A stretch of DNA of 46,161 nt from Rossellomorea marisflavi. Its GTDB lineage: Bacteria; Bacillota; Bacilli; Bacillales; Bacillaceae_B. This document shows, piece after piece, positions 18,083 to 25,163 of the stretch. The notes beneath the pieces were generated by a model. It searched no databases. It worked only from the letters and a program-made list of their open reading frames with translations, and was not told the origin of the DNA. The position numbers and the translations under genes are program-made. The first letter of the stretch is position 1. Every line of letters begins with the position of its first letter. Where the stretch lies: the NCBI RefSeq assembly GCF_001274775.1, contig NZ_LGUE01000004.1:1-46161 (forward strand), written 5' to 3'.

Positions 18083-19194
18083 GGGCGAACTTGCCCCTTT
18101 TCAAGCTGTGAGCTGACTTCCTTCCATATCTTTTGATGAGATACGGGAAATGCATATTTTTCAAGCTCTTCGGGTGTGACCGCAATAAGATCGCCATATG
18201 AGTCATGATCTTCAACAGCCCCAACGAATACATCGATATCCCATATGATGTGTGAGAAGATATGTTGGAAGGTCGAAGCTATTTCCCTTTTTAACGCACT
18301 CTCCACCCCATATACTTCAATGAGGCTTTCATGGAGCTGTTCACGGATGTGACCGGTACTTCCGACTTCAAAGTTCGGGAACTCCCACAAATTCGCAAGA
18401 AGTCCAGTGCCGGGACGCTTATGAATCAGAACCTTTCCATCCGTGTTGAAAAGCACGGCTGCTGCCATATTGAGCTTACGGGCACTTTTCTTTTTTGATT
18501 TGATGGGAAGTTCAGATTGGACCCCTTCTTCAAATGCATGACAATGCTCCCTAACAGGACAGAGCAGGCATGAAGGGGACGTCGGCGTACAGATCAACGC
18601 ACCAAGCTCCATCAGTGCCTGATTGAAGTAAGAAGGGTTTTCTTCAGAAATGAGGGCACGTACCGCTTCTTCGAATACCTTTCGCGATGAAGGCTTGGAA
18701 ATATCGAGCCAGATCGATAATATGCGCGAGAAGACCCTCATGACATTGCCATCCACTGCCGGTTCGGGTTTCCCGTAAGCAATACTGAGAATGGCCCCAG
18801 CCGTATAGGGCCCTACCCCCTTCAGGGTGGCGATTTCTTTCGGATCATCTGGAACGATCCCTCCGTATGAGTCCCTCACCTCACGGACCGCTGCCTGCAG
18901 ATTCCTCACGCGTGAATAATACCCTAGCCCTTCCCAGGCTTTCAGGATTTCTTCTTCATCGGCAGACGCAAGAGCATCTATCGTAGGAAATTTTCCGATA
19001 AATCGGTTAAAATAAGGTATGACCGTATCGACACGGGTCTGCTGGAGCATGATTTCCGATACCCACACTTTATAGGGGTCCTGATCCTTCCTCCATGGAA
19101 GATCCCGCTGCTCATTGGTAAACCAGGAGATCAGGTCCTCCCGAAACGCTTCCCGGTCAATGGAATGGAGATTCTTTAATGGTTCATCTATCAC
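18079..19194 (-). CDS. mutY: MutY, A/G-specific adenine glycosylase
   Basis: A 371-residue base-excision repair enzyme that removes adenine mispaired with 8-oxoguanine. The catalytic Glu is E47 in SEIMLQQT. The helix-hairpin-helix is [12 protein letters not shown] and the catalytic Asp is D148 in AVDGNV. The [4Fe-4S] ligands C202, C209, C212 and C218 are spaced C-x6-C-x2-C-x5-C. The C-terminal about 130 residues form the NUDIX-like 8-oxoG recognition domain. The start is GTG at 19194 after GGAGGGAC. The stop codon overlaps the end of yfhS by 4 bp on the opposite strand. Confidence 0.97.
   Translation of the reverse strand: MIDEPLKNLHSIDREAFREDLISWFTNEQRDLPWRKDQDPYKVWVSEIMLQQTRVDTVIPYFNRFIGKFPTIDALASADEEEILKAWEGLGYYSRVRNLQAAVREVRDSYGGIVPDDPKEIATLKGVGPYTAGAILSIAYGKPEPAVDGNVMRVFSRILSIWLDISKPSSRKVFEEAVRALISEENPSYFNQALMELGALICTPTSPSCLLCPVREHCHAFEEGVQSELPIKSKKKSARKLNMAAAVLFNTDGKVLIHKRPGTGLLANLWEFPNFEVGSTGHIREQLHESLIEVYGVESALKREIASTFQHIFSHIIWDIDVFVGAVEDHDSYGDLIAVTPEELEKYAFPVSHQKIWKEVSSQLEKGQVRP
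18081..18101 (+). terminator. Terminator of yfhS
   Basis: AGGGGC pairs with GCCCCT around a 6-nt loop, followed by TTT. It lies within the 3' end of the convergent mutY gene. Confidence 0.65.
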
Positions 19195-19388
19195 TTTTGT
19201 CCCTCCAGGATGTTATTTGGTACTCGATATAGGGAATAATCCCTGTAAGCAGGGCGATCTTTCCCTCCTGCTACAATGAATTATCACAAAACTGTAATCA
19301 TTCTTACCTTGAAATTCACACCCATTAACCATATCATGTTCAGAAACGATTCGCGACACAAAACATGCGAGCCAAGGAGGACTTACTT

Positions 19389-20375
19389 TTGGATACAGGT
19401 ACACATATCGTCATGGGGTTTGCAATCGGGGGGCTTGCGACGCTGGACCCGGTCGTGGCGGAAAATGCCTCAACCGCGCACAGCGTATTGATCGCTGCCG
19501 TCATCGGCTCCCAGATCCCCGATGTCGATACCATACTTAAACTCCGGAACAATGCCGTTTACATCAGGCATCACCGGGGCATCACCCATAGCATACCCGC
19601 TGTCATCCTGTGGCCACTCCTGATCGTCGCCTGCCTGTACCCATTCTTCCCGGGTGCCAATCTGCTTCATCTTTGGTTATGGACCTTTTTCGCCGTCTTT
19701 CTCCACGTGTTTGTGGATATCTTCAATGCGTACGGCACCCAGGCCATCCGGCCGATTTCATCGAAATGGGTGGCTCTCGGGGTCATCAACACGTTCGACC
19801 CCATCATTTTCGGTATCCACATCGTCGGATTGATCCTCTGGGCCGTTGGCTTTCCGCCCGGCCAGACGTTCCTTGTGATGTATGCGGTCATTATCGGATA
19901 CTACCTCCTGCGCTTCATCGTGCAGAGAACGGTCAAAAACGCAGTCAAAAGAAGGATCCCCAATGCCGAACGGATCATCGTCTCCCCGACGATCCGATTC
20001 TTCCAGTGGAGGCTGGCCGTACTGACCAAACATCACTACTATGTGGCACGTGCCTATAGGAGATCCATCACGATCTACGATGAGTTCAAGCGGGTTCCGA
20101 TACCGGATATTCCGGTCATGAACGCTGCCCGGAAAGATAAAAATCTGGCCGCATTCCTGTCCTTTTCCCCGATTTACCGTTGGGAAATGGATGAATACGA
20201 TGACCACTTTGAAGTCAGATTCATCGATTTACGGTACCGTAACAACGGACACTACCCATTTGTTGCTCTCGTGCAGCTCGATAAAGATCTGCACATCGTG
20301 AGTTCTTATACGGGTTGGGTGTTCAGCGAAGAGAAACTACGCCAGAAGGTGGATATCAATATAATCATCGATTGA
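19389..20375 (+). CDS. yfhP: YfhP, membrane-bound metal-dependent hydrolase family
   Basis: A 328-residue YdjM/LexA-binding-inner-membrane-hydrolase-family protein. The N-terminal part carries family metal-ligand motifs (DTGTHIVMG, SQIPDVD, RHHRGITHS, HVFVDIFNAYG) embedded in four to five membrane segments (about residues 60-200), with a soluble C-terminal domain. B. subtilis YfhP is a regulator-like membrane protein of the same size (327). The start is TTG at 19389, 8 nt after AAGGAGG; an ATG at 19365 lacks a ribosome binding site. Confidence 0.88.
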   Translation: MDTGTHIVMGFAIGGLATLDPVVAENASTAHSVLIAAVIGSQIPDVDTILKLRNNAVYIRHHRGITHSIPAVILWPLLIVACLYPFFPGANLLHLWLWTFFAVFLHVFVDIFNAYGTQAIRPISSKWVALGVINTFDPIIFGIHIVGLILWAVGFPPGQTFLVMYAVIIGYYLLRFIVQRTVKNAVKRRIPNAERIIVSPTIRFFQWRLAVLTKHHYYVARAYRRSITIYDEFKRVPIPDIPVMNAARKDKNLAAFLSFSPIYRWEMDEYDDHFEVRFIDLRYRNNGHYPFVALVQLDKDLHIVSSYTGWVFSEEKLRQKVDINIIID

Positions 20376-20382
20376 ATGACGA

Positions 20383-20411
20383 AAGGGACGGCCAATTGGC
20401 TGTCCCTTTTG
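20383..20411 (+). terminator. Terminator of yfhP
   Basis: AAAGGGAC-GGCC pairs with GGCT-GTCCCTTT around AATT, followed by T-rich sequence. It lies just beyond yfhP and before the end of the convergent yfhJ. Confidence 0.8.
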
Positions 20412-20424
20412 ATTTTCCACTTGA

Positions 20425-20694
20425 TCAGTGGACCGTATGATCTCCGTCATCAAGCAAATGACTGTATTTCGGATTACTCGCTGCGAAATCATGCACATTC
20501 GTTCCGTACGTCGCAATCCATTGCCTTACGACCTTTTCAGTGACTTCTTTTCCTTTATATTCATAACCAGCCTTGGCATAAGTCGTTTCAAAGTCTTCCC
20601 AAACAAGCTCAACCCAGGTCCTGGCCTTTTCATACGTCAGTTTGGAATTTTCATCCATGAGAAGCTGTGTCAGTTCGTGAAAAATCGATTCCAT
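20425..20694 (-). CDS. yfhJ: YfhJ, WVELL-domain protein
   Basis: An 89-residue protein with the family core RTWVELVWEDFETTYAKAGYEY and the HTV tail; size and position (beside sspK) match B. subtilis YfhJ (88 aa). Mainly helical and acidic, with no membrane segment. Function unknown. The ATG follows a GGAGGGTGG ribosome binding site. Confidence 0.87.
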   Translation of the reverse strand: MESIFHELTQLLMDENSKLTYEKARTWVELVWEDFETTYAKAGYEYKGKEVTEKVVRQWIATYGTNVHDFAASNPKYSHLLDDGDHTVH

Positions 20695-20803
20695 TATCCA
20701 CCCTCCTTTTCCAGTGACAGTAACGTGTTTTCTATCTGAAAAATCATCATACTATAGATGTGGCATCGTCCACAAACAATCCACCCTTTAAGGAGGCAGT
20801 CAC

Positions 20804-20968
20804 ATGCGCAATAAGACAACAGGGTTCCCGAATGAACACGGCAATAAATTCGAAGGAGAACCCCGTGCCAAAGCGGAATATGCATCCAAAAGGGCGGATG
20901 GCACCATCAATACCCACCCTCAAGAACGAATGAAGGCTTCAAATAATCGAAAGCACGATTCACTCTAG
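20804..20968 (+). CDS. sspK: Small acid-soluble spore protein K (SspK)
   Basis: A 54-residue minor SASP. The core [17 protein letters not shown]...[19 protein letters not shown] is unmistakably SspK-like (motifs described over residues 7-43). Family members are made in the forespore and packed in the spore core. AAGGAGG lies 7 nt before the ATG. The next small gene follows after 17 bp, so the two are probably co-transcribed. Confidence 0.95.
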   Translation: MRNKTTGFPNEHGNKFEGEPRAKAEYASKRADGTINTHPQERMKASNNRKHDSL

Positions 20969-20985
20969 AGCAGGGGGAATAGTTG

Positions 20986-21126
20986 ATGAAATTCAATCGA
21001 GATTACAACAGTCCATTTAAAAAGGCATTCTACAATCCGAAGCATGCCCATGCACAGGCAAATGGACAAACAACCCAGACACAGAATCTGATCATCCTTG
21101 AGCGCGATACTAAAAAGCGCACATAA
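20986..21126 (+). CDS. YpzG-family small protein
   Basis: A 46-residue basic protein with the pattern FYNPKHAHAQANGQTTQTQ and LIILERDTKK that I recognise from the YpzG family of short Bacillus proteins. CAGGGGGAA serves as ribosome binding site. The close position behind sspK suggests forespore expression (inference). Function unknown. Confidence 0.82.
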   Translation: MKFNRDYNSPFKKAFYNPKHAHAQANGQTTQTQNLIILERDTKKRT

Positions 21127-21132
21127 CATGTT

Positions 21133-21166
21133 GCCCGTTCCCTTTGCGGAATGGGCTTCACTTTTT
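21133..21166 (+). terminator. Terminator of sspK-ypzG
   Basis: GCCCGTTCC and GGAATGGGC form a 9-bp stem with one G-T pair and a 6-nt loop, followed by TTCACTTTTT. It overlaps the 3' end of the convergent yfhH. Confidence 0.75.
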
Positions 21167-21487
21167 CTTATCCGGGGCAAGCAATGAAATCGGCAATGCC
21201 TCTTCTTCCCCATTTCCGCCGAGGCGGTAACCCCAGGCAAACACTCCATTCAGATAGTCGACCTTGAAGTATACACCGGGATCTCCTTCGATCCCGTAAA
21301 CCCCACCGGATTCATAATCAGCAGGATTCCTTAAATAAGCCTGAGCCATCAGCGTCTTACGCTCCAACACCGCAAACTCATTCACAATGCCCAGCTGCTC
21401 AGCCTTGCGTGCCTTCTCCCTCAACGAAGCAATCTCCTGATTCAACTCATGCTCCGTCATCTCACTATAACGTCTCTCCTGATCCAT
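21158..21487 (-). CDS. yfhH: YfhH, DUF1811 family protein
   Basis: A 109-residue protein. The N-terminal helical half (ELNQEIASLREKARKAEQLG) is followed by a beta-rich half ending GVFAWGYRLGGNGEEEALPI, the DUF1811/YfhH pattern; B. subtilis YfhH is 104 aa. Function unknown. The frame stays open upstream for 51 codons, but those codons come from dispersed repeat copy B; GGAGGAGTGAGG sets the start at 21487. Confidence 0.9.
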   Translation of the reverse strand: MDQERRYSEMTEHELNQEIASLREKARKAEQLGIVNEFAVLERKTLMAQAYLRNPADYESGGVYGIEGDPGVYFKVDYLNGVFAWGYRLGGNGEEEALPISLLAPDKKK

Positions 21488-21535
21488 TTCCTCACTCCTC
21501 CCTACTATTGTAGTATAAGGAAAATGGTATAATAA

Positions 21536-21654
21536 GAAAAGCGCAGGCGGGTTGGGCTGACCCGACAAGCATAAGGCGAGGAACCCGGAAAGGCGTTCTG
21601 TGCCTTTTTGGGTTTCTTGACTTATGACCTCGAGGGGCAACCCGCCGGAGCTGG
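21536..21654 (-). repeat. Dispersed palindromic repeat, copy B
   Basis: The same element as copy A in the opposite orientation, starting AGAAAAGCGCAGGCGGGTTG and ending CGGAGCTGG. It is immediately followed by copy C in the same orientation. Confidence 0.88.
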
Positions 21655-21660
21655 ATAATA

Positions 21661-21775
21661 AGAAAAGCGCAGGCGGGTTGGGCTGACAAGCATAAGGCGA
21701 GGAACCTGGAAAGGCGTTCTGTGCCTTTTTGGGATCATAGACTTATGACCTCGAGGGGCAACCCGCCGCAGCTAG
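21661..21775 (-). repeat. Dispersed palindromic repeat, copy C
   Basis: A second tandem copy, 125 bp after copy B, with a few-base deletion in the distal arm (GGGCTGACAAGC instead of GGGCTGACCCGACAAGC). The beginning of a further copy (AGAAAAGCGCAG, 21781-21792) follows and then diverges. Confidence 0.86.
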
Positions 21776-21843
21776 CCAAAAGAAAAGCGCAGACATCCAC
21801 CATTTACTCATCAATAGTACATACGCCGAAAGGATTGATCATC

Positions 21844-22515
21844 ATGGGAACAGCAGTCATAACTGGTGGAGGCACCGGGTTAGGAAAAGAACTTGCAAAA
21901 CAGCTCAGCGCAAAGGGATATGATATTCTTCTTGTCGGCCGCAGGGAACAGCCGTTAAAAGAAACTGTCCAGAGTATCCTTGCATCAGGCGGGCAAGCTT
22001 CATATGTCATTATGGACGTCCGCTCCCTAACTGAGATTGAACAGACGCTATCAGCATGGGACTCACAAGATATTGAACTGCTCGTCCACAACGCTGGCGT
22101 GGGATATTTCGGTCCACTTGAATCATCCAGCGACGAAGAAATGGTCGCCACCTTTGAAACAAACGTGTTCGGTCCCATCCGCCTGACAAAGGCCATGATC
22201 GAAGCTGTCACCCATCGCTCATTTACTGTCATCAATGTCATCTCAACGGCGGGGCTCCGTGGTAAGAAGAATGAATCCCTCTATGCGGCAAGTAAATTTG
22301 CACTGAGGGGATTCGGTGAAAGTCTTCAGAAAGAATACGAAGAGAGCCAGATCCGAATCGTGAATGCCTTTATGGGGGGAATGAATACACCATTCTGGGA
22401 TAACAGCGACCATGTTGAAGATGCCAGCCGATTCCGCTCACCCGCAGAAGTGGCAGAGATGATCGTATCCCAGTACACGGAAACGGAAGAAATCATCATT
22501 GAATCCAAGAAATAA
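21844..22515 (+). CDS. Short-chain dehydrogenase/reductase (SDR)
   Basis: A 223-residue classical SDR. The cofactor loop TGGGTGLGKELA is at residues 6-17, HNAG in the middle, and the catalytic Ser-Tyr-Lys set in NVISTAG and YAASK. Substrate unknown. The ATG at 21844 has AAAGGA 9 nt upstream; the longer frame runs into repeat copy C. In B. subtilis yfhH and recX are adjacent, so this gene, flanked by the repeats, is an insertion relative to that order. Confidence 0.9.
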   Translation: MGTAVITGGGTGLGKELAKQLSAKGYDILLVGRREQPLKETVQSILASGGQASYVIMDVRSLTEIEQTLSAWDSQDIELLVHNAGVGYFGPLESSSDEEMVATFETNVFGPIRLTKAMIEAVTHRSFTVINVISTAGLRGKKNESLYAASKFALRGFGESLQKEYEESQIRIVNAFMGGMNTPFWDNSDHVEDASRFRSPAEVAEMIVSQYTETEEIIIESKK

Positions 22516-22548
22516 AAAGAACCGGGAAGGTCACTCTTCCTGGTTCTT
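22512..22548. terminator. Bidirectional terminator between SDR gene and recX
   Basis: AAGAACC(G/A)GGAAG arms with a 6-nt loop; T-rich on the minus-strand side (TTTTTATT), weaker on the plus side. It overlaps the last codons of recX. Confidence 0.75.
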
Positions 22549-23337
22549 GATTTCCTCTATTGCCCTGTCGATATCCTCCATGGAGAATCCTTTTCGGTAC
22601 AACGCCTGCTTCATCCGCTGATAATAGTCGTACCCTTCATACTTTGAGCTCAGCTTGCGATGGGCCTTCAATGCCTGATGGTAGATTGCCTGCCACGCTT
22701 CGTCATCATCCCGCTGGTTGTCGACCGTTTCCCAAGCCTGCTTCATGATGGGGCCGGTGTAGCCTTTCCTCATCAAGTTCTGTTCAATTTTTTGTTTTGC
22801 CACCGTCATCGAGTCATTTTTGTACTTCTTCAGCATCTTCTCCATAAGAGCAGCAGCTTTTTCAACCTGCTGATCCTGAGAGAATGCCTCAAGAGCTTCC
22901 TCGATATAACGGGCATCAACGCCTTTCCTTCTCAGTTCACCGCTTATCCATTTCGGCCCTTTATCCGAAGTATTCATATGAGTTCCCGTGAAGGCATGGG
23001 CAAACTCCGCATCATTTGTATATTTCAATTCCTTCAGTTTATCCATCACTTCTTGCACGATTCCGTCCTCCCACTCCGACTCGAGAAGGTGGTCACGCAC
23101 TTCCTTCTCAGTCCTCATCCTGTAGGAAAGATAATGACTTGCTTTATTGAAAGCCTTCTTCACGTCATCCGCATATTGAAGCTCACCGATGGCAAGTTCG
23201 TCCACTTCCAGGCCCTTACGCAGGTTATGTGAGGCCAGTATGCCTTCATCAACGCTGAATGCATATTTTCCATCTATAAATAGATTATAACGTTCTGTAT
23301 TCTTGATCTGCCTTGTAATCTTTGTAATGGTCCCCAT
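22531..23337 (-). CDS. recX: RecX, regulator of RecA
   Basis: A 268-residue RecX protein made of tandem three-helix repeats, with the typical segments KASHYLSYRMRTEKEVRDHL and GISGELRRKG-like WISGELRRKGVDARYIEEAL. It binds RecA filaments and modulates recombination. Firmicute RecX proteins have this length (B. subtilis 264). The ATG at 23337 is preceded by GAGGTGATAAAG. It is divergent from yfhF, as in B. subtilis. Confidence 0.95.
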   Translation of the reverse strand: MGTITKITRQIKNTERYNLFIDGKYAFSVDEGILASHNLRKGLEVDELAIGELQYADDVKKAFNKASHYLSYRMRTEKEVRDHLLESEWEDGIVQEVMDKLKELKYTNDAEFAHAFTGTHMNTSDKGPKWISGELRRKGVDARYIEEALEAFSQDQQVEKAAALMEKMLKKYKNDSMTVAKQKIEQNLMRKGYTGPIMKQAWETVDNQRDDDEAWQAIYHQALKAHRKLSSKYEGYDYYQRMKQALYRKGFSMEDIDRAIEEIKNQEE

Positions 23338-23427
23338 CTTTATCACCTCATTTCAATCGTAACACATCCTTTATGTTTTTAATTCTGCAAAGAGGTAAAA
23401 TAATAAGTATTAACTGGAGGGATGATC

Positions 23428-24333
23428 ATGAAAATCGCGATTACCGGCGGGACAGGATTTGTGGGGAACGTGTTATCAGAGGAACTTCTCAAGCATGGGC
23501 ACGAACTATTCATCTTGACCCGAAACCCTGACAAGCAATCCGCGCACGAAAACATAACCTTTATCGGCTGGATGACCGAAGGAGCCACTCCTGAAACGCA
23601 CCTTGACGGAATCAATGCCTTCATCAACCTGGCAGGTGAATCAATCAACAGCGGCAGATGGACGGAAGAACGAAAGCGCAGGATCCTCGCAAGCAGGATC
23701 GAGGCCACACAGGAAGCACTGCGGATCATACGGAATCTGGAAAACAAGCCGGCGTCCTTCATCAATGCGAGCGCCATCGGAATCTATCCTTCTTCTGTAT
23801 CCAGGACCTATACAGAAGCTTCTACCGAACAAAGTGAGGATTTCCTCGGACAAACGGTCCAGATATGGGAGCGCGAAGCAGGAAGGGCCAGGGAGATGGG
23901 TCTCCGTGTCGCTTTCATGCGATTCGGGATCGTGTTGGGAAAAGGCGGCGGAGCTCTGCCAAAGATGGCCATTCCTTATAAGCTCTTCGCCGGAGGCCCA
24001 GTCGGAAGCGGGGAACAATGGATGTCGTGGATCCATATACAGGATATCGCCAAGGGGATCTCCTACACCCTCCAACACGAAGACATTGAAGGCCCTGTCA
24101 ATCTGACGGCACCCCACCCGCTTCAGATGAATGAGTTTGGAAAGGTACTTGGCGAGGTACTCGGAAGGCCTCATTGGCTGCCGGTTCCTTCCCTGGCTCT
24201 CAAAGCAGCCATGGGGGACATGAGCACCCTCGTACTGGACGGACAGAAAGTCATTCCAGAAGTCCTTTTGAATCACGGATTTGAATTTGAATACCCTGAT
24301 TTGAAGGAAGCACTTCAGGCCATTTATAAGTAG
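23428..24333 (+). CDS. yfhF: YfhF, TIGR01777-family NAD(P)-binding epimerase-like protein
   Basis: A 301-residue extended-SDR protein of the TIGR01777 (SulA/YfcH-like) family. The cofactor loop is TGGTGFVGN at residues 6-14; INLAGESI, SASAIGIYP-like NASAIGIYPSS and the C-terminal DUF1731 part (GRPHWLPVP...LDGQKVIPE) are present. Reaction unknown. The ATG at 23428 is 7 nt from GGAGG; the ATG at 23422 is too close. The gene order yfhF-yfhE-yfhD is conserved. Confidence 0.92.
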   Translation: MKIAITGGTGFVGNVLSEELLKHGHELFILTRNPDKQSAHENITFIGWMTEGATPETHLDGINAFINLAGESINSGRWTEERKRRILASRIEATQEALRIIRNLENKPASFINASAIGIYPSSVSRTYTEASTEQSEDFLGQTVQIWEREAGRAREMGLRVAFMRFGIVLGKGGGALPKMAIPYKLFAGGPVGSGEQWMSWIHIQDIAKGISYTLQHEDIEGPVNLTAPHPLQMNEFGKVLGEVLGRPHWLPVPSLALKAAMGDMSTLVLDGQKVIPEVLLNHGFEFEYPDLKEALQAIYK

Positions 24334-24342
24334 AATACGTAT

Positions 24343-24392
24343 ACCCCTTCCTCTTCAAGGAAAAGATGGTAGTAGGTTTTAATGGAAGGGGT
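24343..24392 (+). promoter_or_regulatory. Inverted repeat that can pair with the yfhE ribosome binding site
   Basis: ACCCCTTCC (24343-24351) is perfectly complementary to GGAAGGGGT (24384-24392), which contains the Shine-Dalgarno sequence of yfhE. Pairing would hide the site in transcripts coming from yfhF. The regulatory role is inferred. Confidence 0.45.
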
Positions 24393-24400
24393 GTACAGAT

Positions 24401-24523
24401 ATGGACAAGAAAAAGGGCGATCAAAACAAGGCCACACTGACCTCTGCTCAACAGGTCACCTATTCCCATCAGTTCAAGGCAGCTGACCGGGCTGCAGGCT
24501 ATACGCCGAAACGAAACCGCTAG
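24401..24523 (+). CDS. yfhE: YfhE family small protein
   Basis: A 40-residue basic protein beginning MDKKKGDQ and ending FKAADRAAGYTPKRNR; the AADRAAGYT segment is characteristic of the YfhE family. GGAAGGGGTG acts as ribosome binding site. Function unknown; it lies between yfhF and yfhD as in B. subtilis. Confidence 0.88.
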   Translation: MDKKKGDQNKATLTSAQQVTYSHQFKAADRAAGYTPKRNR

Positions 24524-24542
24524 GAAATTTTCCCTTATTAAA

Positions 24543-24590
24543 ATGGGTGACACTGACCCATACTATACGTACAGGCGCCAGCGCTTGTAC
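24543..24590 (+). other. Two adjacent inverted repeats between yfhE and yfhD
   Basis: ATGGGT (24543-24548) pairs with ACCCAT (24556-24561). Eight bases further, GTACAGGCGC (24569-24578) faces GCGCTTGTAC (24581-24590) with one mismatch and a 2-bp centre. Neither is followed by a T run. Confidence 0.5.
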
Positions 24591-24619
24591 CGACTAAGTA
24601 TGATAAGGGGATGTTTCGA

Positions 24620-24793
24620 TTGGGAAGATCGCATAAGAATCGTGATAAGAATGCTAATTCATTGCCTCAGACTCCGGCCCAGAATAAAATGGGCGTCGAC
24701 GAAGAGTTCTCACGTGAACTTGCCGACCAGGCCGATCTAGAAGCCCAGGCCCGCGCCAACGCTGCCAATCAGCGTGCCCGGGCGAAGAAATAG
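24620..24793 (+). CDS. yfhD: YfhD family small protein
   Basis: A 57-residue hydrophilic protein with the YfhD pattern SHKNRDKN at the N-terminus and EFSRELADQADLEAQARA at the C-terminus. A TTG start at 24620 is proposed because AAGGGG abuts the in-frame ATG at 24611 but lies 9 nt from the TTG; this also gives the family-typical MGRSHKN start. Function unknown. Confidence 0.85.
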   Translation: MGRSHKNRDKNANSLPQTPAQNKMGVDEEFSRELADQADLEAQARANAANQRARAKK

Positions 24794-24810
24794 CACCATC
24801 ATACGACAGA

Positions 24811-24848
24811 AGCCCCCGCTCACGTTTGTGAGCGGGGGCTTTCCTTTA
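24811..24848. terminator. Bidirectional terminator between yfhD and the ATL gene
   Basis: AGCCCCCGCTCAC and GTGAGCGGGGGCT form a perfect 13-bp stem around a 4-nt loop; the flanking sequence is T-rich after the plus-strand arm and short of A before it, so it is mainly the yfhD terminator. Confidence 0.88.
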
Positions 24849-25163
24849 TTCCTCTTCAAAAGGCAGCGGCTCATAGTGGTAGTGATCGAGATTGACTGTC
24901 CCGTTCTGAAAGAGGATCCCTTCCTGGCGAAGAGCGTCCATTTGATGCTGCCCTTCTTCTCCTCCCAGACTGATCTCCCCCTTCCCATTCAAGACCCGAT
25001 GCCATGGTAACCCGTGCTTTGCACTCATGGAATGCAGGATCCTGACCACCTGTCTTGCTCCCCGGGGACTACCCGCGTGCGCAGCAACCTGTCCATAGGT
25101 CATGACCCTTCCTTTCGGTATCGATTTGATAATGCTGACTGCACGTTGCGTGAATGGCTTCAA
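24846..25163 (-). CDS. Alkyltransferase-like protein (ATL, MGMT family without catalytic Cys)
   Basis: A 105-residue protein equal to the DNA-binding domain of O6-alkylguanine-DNA alkyltransferases. The active-site PCHRV is PWHRV here (residues 53-57, W54), so it cannot accept an alkyl group. Such ATLs (E. coli YbaZ, yeast Atl1) bind O6-alkylguanine lesions and channel them into nucleotide excision repair. The helix-turn-helix (TYGQVAAHAGSPRGARQVV) is intact. The TTG start at 25163 overlaps the stop codon of the exporter gene by 4 bp (TTGA), with GAGGGG upstream, so translation is coupled. Confidence 0.9.
   Translation of the reverse strand: MKPFTQRAVSIIKSIPKGRVMTYGQVAAHAGSPRGARQVVRILHSMSAKHGLPWHRVLNGKGEISLGGEEGQHQMDALRQEGILFQNGTVNLDHYHYEPLPFEEE

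Noticed and set aside
21488..21640. N-terminal extension of yfhH
   Set aside because: The extra codons lie in repeat copy B and upstream of a strong ribosome binding site at the real start.
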